This document shows positions 1 to 64,000 of a stretch of 64,000 bases of DNA, piece after piece. The translations under genes and the position numbers were made by a program. Under the pieces are notes generated by a model. The model saw nothing but the letters and a program-made list of their open reading frames with translations, was not told where the DNA came from and ran no database searches. The DNA is taken from the NCBI GenBank assembly GCA_054601695.1, contig BAAHQB010000018.1:62001-126000 (forward strand). Direction: 5' to 3'. This stretch comes from Amorphochlora amoebiformis (lineage: Eukaryota; Cercozoa; Chlorarachniophyceae). Numbering within the stretch: the first letter of the stretch is position 1; each line of letters opens with the position of its first letter.

Positions 1-80
1 CATTTCTAACATATATATTAACATTGTATTTTGATAATATGTTATATATATATATATATAGTATATACTATATATATATA

Positions 81-123
<43 letters not shown>

Positions 124-131
124 TATATGAA

Positions 132-178
<47 letters not shown>

Positions 179-188
179 AAAATATAAT

Positions 189-273
<85 letters not shown>

Positions 274-300
274 ATACATATATAATATATTATACACTAC
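1..300. repeat. (TA)n arrays at left edge
   Basis: Nearly continuous TA dinucleotide repeat with occasional TGTA and TAAT interruptions. No exon, splice-flanked coding stretch or RNA gene is visible in it. Confidence 0.95.
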
Positions 301-354
301 ATATGCCAAAACACAAACAAAAAGGATTTCTTGAAGATTGAGCTAACCCGAAAA

Positions 355-753
355 TTAAACTCCCAAAACCCCGGCTAGTATTATTTTTCTTACCGGTTCC
401 GCCTTACGCTTCCTAGTCTTAGAGTCAACCTTACATTAATGTAACACAAAAACAGCGACAAAATCATTACAATTTCCGCAAGTTTGATTTTCTCCACCAG
501 CAGACACAAGAGAAAATTGACCCATTCATACGATCCCACTCTCTTCGTGAACAGAGATACTGCACAGACAAGCAGGTTTCTGCTTTCGCGGGTAAGGATG
601 CACTCTTTACTGTGATTATTTCTAGTTTCAGCACCTTTTGTGAGGGTTTGCCCTCCTCCTCCATTGCGACGCTATCCACCTGTAGGTCAAATCACCTCAA
701 AAATCGAAGAAAATAAACCCAAAATAGCCTCTTCGGGGCTCGCAAGCGCACAT
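355..753 (-). CDS. possible small 5-exon gene, 67 residues, function unknown
   Basis: Five short minus-strand segments join in one frame: 719-753 (ATG), 635-679, 532-559, 471-491 and 355-429 (TAA stop at 355-357). Each inner boundary has GT and AG, for example GTAATG after 471 and CTACAG before 679. The introns are 39, 75, 40 and 41 nt with no TA arrays, unlike every other gene here. The predicted protein is basic: an RRGYFGWIASQWRRR region, then SVHEESGIKIKLAEIVDSK, then a KTRKRK cluster and a short hydrophobic end. I recognise no family. The reading frame also stays open upstream of the chosen ATG to an AG near 790, so the start could be further upstream in the sense direction. Agreement of phase at four junctions argues for it, but the exons are tiny and chance is not excluded. 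It is divergent from the peptidase gene. Confidence 0.35.
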
Positions 754-978
754 CTGCGCACCTTGGTCGGCATCACGCGAGTTTTTAAATCTGAGAGGGC
801 TTCATATTTCTTTGGATATCATGGATATCAATAATTTGATATGAAAATATATCTAATTTATATATATACAGATATTAGTCTTCCAATATCTAGATATTTC
901 GCAGTGTCTATCGCAGTCGCAAAATGACTCGCAATATCTGCATACCTCACTCTGCCTGGCAGATTCTACACCGCAACC
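754..978. promoter_or_regulatory. divergent intergenic region before the prolyl oligopeptidase
   Basis: About 225 bases of mostly non-repetitive sequence lie between the tentative minus-strand start at 753 and the ATG at 979. If both genes are real this is a shared two-way promoter. No TATA box or other element can be assigned with confidence. Confidence 0.3.
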
Positions 979-21716
<20,738 letters not shown>

Positions 21717-22713
21717 CTCAACACGACGCATTCATCGAGCTCAACAATTGGATGACAAACGACTAGAATGAACCCGATCGACTAAGTCCCGAGCGGATAC
21801 CTTCGAGAACCCCTCCTGTTTCCTACATAAACTAGATAAAGTCTCGAATTCGAAGCTAGAATGCTGCTGTCTGTGATATTCTAGACATGGAAGATCATAG
21901 ACTAGATAGACGACTTATGATACACTGTACACGCGCCGCAGTGTGATTTAAAATCAAAATGATTGGGACTTTATCTAGTTGTACTTAATGTTACTTCTGC
22001 GCACTGCTAGACTGAGACTAAGTAGTAGACTCTAGAGACTAGGTTCTTTCTGGTTCTAGGGCTTTATACTTGTTGGAAATCACATATCTCAATGAATATC
22101 GTACAAGAAATATACACACAGCATCACGCACGTATGTGATTTCCAACAATACGTACTTGTTATAATCTAGATAATATTGACAAACTCTAGAAAAGTGATT
22201 CATTCTCTAGTGCTCTGGATATAGTATATCTAGTATATGCTAGTGTATCTAGTCTAGTAGTGAACGGTGTATACTGAGACTCTCTTAGACTGTTAAATCT
22301 AGTAAATTACTGGATTCATATCGTACTATCTTAAGTAAACTAGAAAAAACACACCTAGACACTCTCAGATTATACTACTGTTATACACACTCTAGACACT
22401 AAATCTAGTAAATCTAGTAAAAAGCCGGAGTATTGTCCAGATTGAAGGAAAAATTCGAGTAGCCTGAAGGCTGAAGCTGAGCGATCTGGTCTATACCTAC
22501 CCTGATACCTAGGATATAGCTAGGATATAACAGTTAGGCAAGATGATCTGAATCTGTAAATGTAGTCGATGTACAACATCTGGACAGCCCGTGATATCAC
22601 AGGTCGGCTTGGAACTCGAATATTCTCGAATATATTCTCAAATATTCTCAAATATATTCTCGAATATTCTCGAATATTCCACGGATCCAAGGACGATTCG
22701 TGTTGATTTTTGG
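21717..22713. other. convergent intergenic region between peptidase and transporter
   Basis: Unique DNA about 1 kb long holding the 3' ends of two convergent genes. It is rich in CTAG tetramers (about 22180-22430), carries a perfect inverted repeat, and has AATATTCTCGA-type repeats at about 22615-22680. No ORF, RNA gene or clear poly(A) signal was seen. Confidence 0.7.
22070..22149. repeat. perfect 17-bp inverted repeat
   Basis: Arms at 22070-22086 (TTGTTGGAAATCACATA) and 22133-22149 (its exact reverse complement) enclose a 46-base loop. It sits about 350 bases after the peptidase stop. It could be a transcript hairpin or a small non-autonomous element remnant; no target-site duplication is clear. 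Confidence 0.85.
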
Positions 22714-39647
<16,934 letters not shown>

Positions 39648-40261
39648 CGCAGTGATCTGGCACGTGTCTTCTTTGTCGGAGATTACTTGGGATTACTGAA
39701 TCATATCTGATATCTGATATATGGGGAGACAGATATGGGCATATATTCATTTATTAATATCTTAGTTATTGATCATGGGATATGTTAATTGTTAATCCCG
39801 GATTTCAATCGTCAGGAACCGAAGGGTGACCAGCCGTATTATTAGGAAGCAGCCCACCGGAGCAGAAGCAAAAACCAAACGAAGAAGAAAGACGAAAGTA
39901 GCGTAAGCACTTCCACATATAACACGTCCATGGCCAGCATGTATGCTCTCATGCATCTAAAATCACGATTTTTCGATGTCCGTAAGATTTTTTAACCATT
40001 GAAAAGCGCTCCACGGGATGCCACATGTCCTCCAGGATTTTTCTTTCATATGTGCGCATTTTGGCGATCTTTCGCGTAACCAATTCGAGGCATGAGTTCG
40101 TTAAAAGACACAGTTGTGACTCCACGTCAGCGTGCATCTGTCCCACTCCACTAGAGGACACTCTGTGCCAGACAGACACAACATATCTACACGCACGCTT
40201 GAATATAGATTTGTGGTCCGTTGCATATTATCCATAATCATTCGAACGTATTTGCCGCAGA
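39648..40261. promoter_or_regulatory. divergent intergenic region between transporter and DUF427 genes
   Basis: About 614 bases, free of (TA)n, between two starts pointing away from each other, so it must hold both promoters or 5' leaders. A GATATCTGATATCTGATATAT stretch is at about 39709-39730. The bases before 40262 read TTTGCCGCAG, like a 3' splice site, so the DUF427 gene may have an upstream untranslated exon. Confidence 0.5.
39949..40179 (-). CDS. possible short ORF upstream of the transporter, unknown
   Basis: An uninterrupted minus-strand frame of about 76 codons with protein-like composition (LELVTRKIAKMRTYERKI, then KKSYGHRKIVILDA and TGA). It begins without a convincing ATG (an internal ATG is at about 40135) and has no recognised relative. 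It could be an upstream ORF in the transporter leader, a gene remnant or chance. Confidence 0.2.
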   Translation of the reverse strand: MSVWHRVSSSGVGQMHADVESQLCLLTNSCLELVTRKIAKMRTYERKILEDMWHPVERFSMVKKSYGHRKIVILDA

Positions 40262-40528
40262 ATGCCGAAAGCTGTGTGGAACGGAGTGACCATCGCTGAG
40301 ACGAAAGAGTTCGAGACTGTGGAGGGGAACGTACGGCACTTTTTTTGGGAAAGAGAGAGAAAGAAAGAGCGAGGGGAAGAGGGAAGAGAGCGAGCGAGAG
40401 ATAGAGAGGTAGAGGGAGATGCCAAGCTAGATTTGTTCCAACTTTAAGTAAGTATCTCATGCTGATGGTGGATCACGCAAATATGTGAGTCTGAGGGCAT
40501 GCATACTGGCCGTGTAATGTTTACAGAT

Positions 40529-40581
<53 letters not shown>

Positions 40582-40682
40582 TTAATTTTACATATATATA
40601 ATATATATAGGTATATGTATATATCTTATATTTGCTTATGATGCAATAAAACACATATACACATATATTATATATGTACATA

Positions 40683-40738
<56 letters not shown>

Positions 40739-41025
40739 TACATATATATTACATATACGTACGAGTACGTTCACACATACATAATAGATACACACATACA
40801 AATACAACGATATTTTATTTCTATAAATATAACATATTCGCAAACCATATATGTAATATTTGGTTGAATAGATGACCTGTTCATAGGTAGGAGTCCCCAT
40901 TCAATCGACATTATATATAAATTAGGTGTATTTTCCTTTGAAGAGCATCAAGATGGAGTATTTCAAGAAGTCCTCGCATACGAGTGTGTGTGGCTGGAAG
41001 GTTGTCGAATATACGTATACAGAGT

Positions 41026-41058
<33 letters not shown>

Positions 41059-41105
41059 GTATAAATAATATATACATATATGTGCATATATTTATACTTA
41101 ATATG

Positions 41106-41165
<60 letters not shown>

Positions 41166-41207
41166 AAATAAATATATACATATATGTGCATATATTTATA
41201 CTTAATA

Positions 41208-41263
<56 letters not shown>

Positions 41264-41732
41264 ATATGTATATATATATATATAAGTGTATATGTATATA
41301 TATATATATATGAATACAGGGGACTGCAAACTATTTCACGATCGAGGTCGGTGGAAAGAAAAATGAAAATGCTGCTTGGATCTACAAGACTCCTAAGGTT
41401 GCACTACCATACGTAATTCATATGTATCGAATATTAGATATCTTAGATACCTTTTTTCAGATATATGTTTTAATAATATTTTGTGCTTTCAATAAATAAA
41501 TGTATCATGTATATTGTGTATATATAAAAATTACGTTTTCTGCACACATGTACATGCAGATATATGTATAATATATATATATATATACACACACACACAT
41601 ATATATATATATATAATATATATATATATGTGTAATATATAATGCATCAATATAAATGAAGGTACATGTCCTCTTTGCCAGATCTGTTGCTCTCTCTCTC
41701 TGTGTGTGTGTGTGTGTGTGTGTGCGTGTACT

Positions 41733-41806
<74 letters not shown>

Positions 41807-41855
41807 CATGTACATATATATATATATATAGTAAGTATCTATGTGTGTGCGTGTG

Positions 41856-41911
<56 letters not shown>

Positions 41912-42066
41912 CATATATATATATATATAAATATAAATATATGGTGTACATATATCAACACATATATTTATCTCACATACTAACCAAAACTCAAACTCAC
42001 CAGCCCGCAGCTGCGAAAATCAAGGACCACGTGGCTTTCTGGAAGGGCGTTAAGTTGGAAAAGTGA
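40262..42066 (+). CDS. DUF427 family protein, 4 exons, 94 residues
   Basis: Exons 40262-40330, 40926-41000, 41320-41397 and 42004-42066 (TGA 42064-42066) join in phase 0 throughout. The protein follows the DUF427 pattern closely: [14 protein letters not shown] and VEGN at the start, [16 protein letters not shown], the [14 protein letters not shown] core with the conserved Cys-x-Trp-Lys-Gly, [12 protein letters not shown], and the terminal [16 protein letters not shown]. Length is normal for a single domain. The family is widespread in bacteria and fungi and some algae; its biochemical role is not settled, so none is assigned. Introns contain (TA)n, and intron 1 also has a GA-rich stretch and an ATT array at about 40686-40730. 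No targeting peptide is visible. Confidence 0.95.
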
Positions 42067-42729
42067 TTAATGTACGCCCTAGGCCAGTCCATATGAGAAC
42101 TTAACAATGACTAGTGTAAGGAGTCGTGGGACAATCGTATCGGTCCTTGATTACCGTGTGATGAGACTTAGTGTATTGTGAGTCGACTGTCTATAGTTGT
42201 CTAGATAGTTGTCTAGATAGTGTCTGTTGGAGTGTGTAATATTACCGTGTAAGCTCGGTGAAGGCTAGCCCTAGAGCCCCCGCTGCGCTGCTAGCGCTAT
42301 GCCAAGTTGAGTTATGATGATGTATATATTCTCTAGATTCTATCTTTTGGTTATGTAGTGCTAACTAGACTAACTACAACCCTTAGACTAGTAGAGAGTT
42401 TAGATATACATCTTATACATCTTCTACATTCTTTTACATGCTAGATCAAGTCAGAACCAGTCTCTTCTAGCAGTATCGTGTGCTTCTTTTGAATTACTTC
42501 AACTAGTCAATACGAATCCTAGGAATCTCTGAACACTAGAGTATCATACGCTAGCATCAACTCTTCACTACTAGACTACTAGACTAATCATACTAGATGT
42601 ACTCCAGATACTAGCTATGATAACTCATTGATAATTGAACAAGCACTTGAAACCAGTAAGATATGCGACTGACTCAGACTCGCAGCTGATAGTTCCACTC
42701 GCTAGACTAGCCCCTAGATAGCGTAGATA
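42067..42729. other. convergent intergenic region after the DUF427 gene
   Basis: About 660 bases of unique DNA rich in CTAG tetramers (TCTAGATAG, ACTAGACTAC and similar), resembling in composition the gap after the peptidase gene. No ORF or RNA gene recognised. Confidence 0.6.
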
Positions 42730-53816
<11,087 letters not shown>

Positions 53817-53822
53817 CCTAGA

Positions 53823-53857
<35 letters not shown>

Positions 53858-53887
53858 TATAGATAAATATTAGGGTATATATATATG

Positions 53888-53930
<43 letters not shown>

Positions 53931-53944
53931 CCTATGAAAATATT

Positions 53945-54055
<111 letters not shown>

Positions 54056-54117
54056 CCTTGCAATCCCATCCCAGAGACTGATTCAAGCTTGAATTCAAGA
54101 GAGAATTCAAGAGGATT

Positions 54118-54155
54118 AATACGAGTACAGACAGAGAGAGGAGACTGAGAGAGAC

Positions 54156-54193
<38 letters not shown>

Positions 54194-54202
54194 GAGTGTG
54201 TC

Positions 54203-54252
<50 letters not shown>

Positions 54253-54386
54253 AGAGAGAGAGAGAAAGAGAAAGAGAGAAAGAGAGAGAGAGAGTGAGAG
54301 AGAGGAGAGAGAGAGGGAAAGAGAGAGAGAGGGGGGGAAGAGAGAAAGAGAGAGAGAGGAGCGTGTGAGAGAGAGAGAGAGGAGGA

Positions 54387-54419
<33 letters not shown>

Positions 54420-54575
54420 GGAGAGAGAGAGAAAGAGAAAGAGAAAGAGAGAGAGGAGAGTGAGAAAGAGAGACACAGAGAGAGAGAAAGAGGAGAGTGA
54501 GAAAGAGAGACACAGAGAGAGAGAGGAGAGTGAGAAAGAGAGACAGAGAGAGAGAGAGAGAGAGGAGAGTGAGAA

Positions 54576-54610
<35 letters not shown>

Positions 54611-54618
54611 CGAGAGAA

Positions 54619-54672
<54 letters not shown>

Positions 54673-54700
54673 GAGAGAGAGAAAGGGGAGGGAATTGAGA
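54118..54700. repeat. (GA)n tract upstream of the methyltransferase
   Basis: About 580 bases of GAGAGA repeats with AAAG, GACAGA and GTGAGAAAG interruptions. The long Arg/Glu or Ser/Leu frames in it are repeat translations, not genes. Confidence 0.95.
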
Positions 54701-54769
54701 CAAGAGTAAGTGTGAGTGTGGTTAATCTTACGAGTGAGAAAGAGGGGTATAGAACTCCAGACGGCGGAA

Positions 54770-55660
54770 GATATCCAGTTCCTTTGGGATATATCATATT
54801 GAGATATCATTATATTGGTCTGTTAATATATTACATATCATATTGAGATATCATTATATTGGGTGTGTTTATATATGATATCCAGTTTCCTTTGGGATAT
54901 ATCATATTGAGATATCATTATATTGGTTTGTTTATGTATTACATATCATATTCAGATATCATTATATTGGGTGTGTTTATATGATATCCAGTTCCTTTGG
55001 GATATATATCATATTGAGATATCATTATATTGGTCTGTTAATATATTACATATCATATTGAGATATCATTATATTGGGTGTGTTTATATATGATATCCAG
55101 TTCCTTTGGGATATATCATATTGAGATATCATTATATTGGTTTGTTTATATATTACATATCATATTCAGATATCATTATATTGGGTGTGTTTATATGATA
55201 TCCAGTTCCTTTGGGATATATATCATATTGAGATATCATTATATTGGTCTGTTAATATATTACATATCATATTGAGATATCATTATATTGGGTGTGTTTA
55301 TATATGATATCCAGTTCCTTTGGGATATATCATATTGAGATATCATTATATTGGTTTGTTTATATATTACATATCATATTCAGATATCATTATATTGGGT
55401 GTGTTTATTTATGATATCCAGTAACTTTGGGATATATCATATTGAGATATCATTATATTGTGTTTGTTTATATATTATACCTGTTAATATTCAATATATA
55501 ATCAAACCCAATATAATGATATCTCAATATGATACCCCGAAGGAACGGATATAATATATAAACAAACCCAATATAATGATATCTCAAAATGATATACCCG
55601 AATCGGATATAATATCTAAACACACCCAATAAAATGATATCTCAATATGATATACCCTGA
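54770..55660. repeat. about 106-bp satellite with an inverted right end
   Basis: Seven direct units containing ATCCAGTTCCTTTGGGATAT and CATATTGAGATATCATTATA lie at 54770-55480. At 55490-55660 the motif reappears three times in reverse complement, making a potential large hairpin. Confidence 0.93.
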
Positions 55661-55674
55661 AGGATGCCTATATT

Positions 55675-55716
<42 letters not shown>

Positions 55717-55727
55717 TATAAACATAC

Positions 55728-55795
<68 letters not shown>

Positions 55796-55833
55796 CATAC
55801 ATATATAATATATATATATATATAAACACATAC

Positions 55834-55875
<42 letters not shown>

Positions 55876-55953
55876 TATTATATATATATGTGTATATATA
55901 TATGTGTATATATATATATGTATGTATGTATGTAGGTATGTATAGGTATATAA

Positions 55954-56031
<78 letters not shown>

Positions 56032-56059
56032 ATGTATATATATGCATGTATGTATGGTA

Positions 56060-56535
56060 CACATAATCTAACATTACCTCAATACATATCCACACACACA
56101 CGTACACACACAGGTACACATTATTAGTACTATCACCGCATACTTAGGGCGAAACTATCAATACACGCACACTCTCACACACACGCACAGGTGCGCATAA
56201 TTTAGCATTATCACCTAAAACACACACACTGTGTCACACACACACACACACGTGCGCATAATTTAACATTATCACCTTATAGTTAGGGCGAAAGTATCAA
56301 TACACACACACTCTCACACAGACACACACACGTGCGCATAATTTAGCATTATCACCTAAAACACACACACTCTCTCTCTCACACACACACGTGCGCATAA
56401 TTTTGCATTATCACCTTATACACCCACACTCACACACACACACACACGCGCGCGCATAATTTAGCATTATCACCTAAAACACACACTCTCACACACACAC
56501 GTGCGCATAATTTAGCATTATGACCTGATAGTTAG
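56060..56535. repeat. CA-rich repeat with CGTGCGCATAATTTAGCATT motif
   Basis: Six or so units of variable length, each with (CA)n, a CTCTC stretch, CGTGCGCATAATTTAGCATT and ATCACC. Some add TAGTTAGGGCG. No coding sequence. Confidence 0.9.
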
Positions 56536-56599
56536 GGCGTACAGACTCGTCTTCGAGTTCTAGAATTTCTCCCGATTTCTCTTCGGGCAGGGGCCTGAG

Positions 56600-56993
56600 G
56601 TTAGAGTTAATTAGAGTTACTGTTAGGGTTTGGTTAGGGTTAGGGTTAGGGTTAGGGTTAGGGTTAGGGTTAGGGTTGCTTAGAGCCTATGAAGAGGGTT
56701 CGGAGGAGGCAAAGAGAGAGAGAGAGAGGGAGAGAGAGAGAGCGAGAGCGAGAGAGAGCGGGAGTTAGGGTTAGGGTTAGGGTTAGGGTTAGGTTAGGGT
56801 TAGGGTTCGGGTTAGGGTAACCTTCCCCCATAGACGGTTGTTTTGGGCTCGGAATCCGTTGAACTAGGGTTAAGGTTAGGGTTAGGGTTAGGGTTAGGGT
56901 TAGGGTTAGGATTAGTGATGGTTAGGGTTAGGGTTAGAGTTAGAGTTAGGGTTAGGGTTAAGGTTAGGGTTAGGGTTAGGGTTAGGGTTAGGG
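56600..56993. repeat. interstitial TTAGGG arrays with a GA insert
   Basis: TTAGGG units at about 56615-56675, a GAGAGAG stretch at 56709-56762, TTAGGG at 56764-56818 and 56868-56995. The last array runs straight into the stop codon of the unidentified gene that follows. Confidence 0.94.
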
Positions 56994-63649
<6,656 letters not shown>

Positions 63650-63658
63650 CTGGAATAC

Positions 63659-64000
<342 letters not shown>

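Noticed and set aside
54118-54846. Long Ser/Leu (minus) and Arg/Glu (plus) frames, up to 292 codons; similar ones at 57038-57479 and 59397-59987
   Set aside because: They follow directly from (GA)n repeats and have no other composition.

Overview
This window is nuclear DNA from a eukaryote with intron-dense genes. It contains five well or fairly supported spliced genes and one tentative small one. No rRNA, tRNA, CRISPR array or prokaryotic operon was seen. Introns are GT-AG (one likely GC-AG), exons are very short (15 to about 120 nt outside the uncertain last exon of the methyltransferase gene), and TGA, TAG and TAA all end genes, so the standard code fits. Most of the DNA is (TA)n, with (TG)n, (GA/CT)n and interstitial TTAGGG arrays. 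The telomere-type repeat is TTAGGG. A protist or alga is my inference; I cannot name the organism.

Layout, left to right. At 355-753 on the minus strand is a possible 67-residue gene with 39-75 nt introns. At 979-21716 (+) is a prolyl oligopeptidase: 34 exons were found in frame, and one exon is missing from the sequence. At 22714-39647 (-) is a complete 26-exon, 526-residue major facilitator sugar/polyol transporter, tail to tail with the peptidase. At 40262-42066 (+) is a four-exon, 94-residue DUF427 protein, head to head with the transporter. At 42730-53816 (-) is a family-16 (METTL21-like) protein methyltransferase with a less certain C-terminal extension. At 56994-63649 (-) is an 11-exon gene I do not recognise, open at its 5' side. 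The genes have no evident joint pathway: cytosolic peptide cleavage, sugar uptake, protein methylation and two unknown roles.

The most unusual thing is how repeats and exons interact. Exons next to (TA)n arrays are accompanied by partial copies of themselves embedded in TA. The copies obey one rule in every case I found, on both strands and in all four genes where copies occur: fragments carrying the exon 5' end and acceptor lie upstream of the intact exon in the sense direction, and fragments carrying the 3' end and donor lie downstream. This looks like repeated back-switching of replication at the array/exon boundary. A second pattern is a family of AATCTCT-rich tracts in introns of three genes on both strands, always pyrimidine-rich on the sense strand.

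All exon boundaries were worked out by eye from splice signals, reading phase and remembered family resemblance. No database search or transcript evidence was available.
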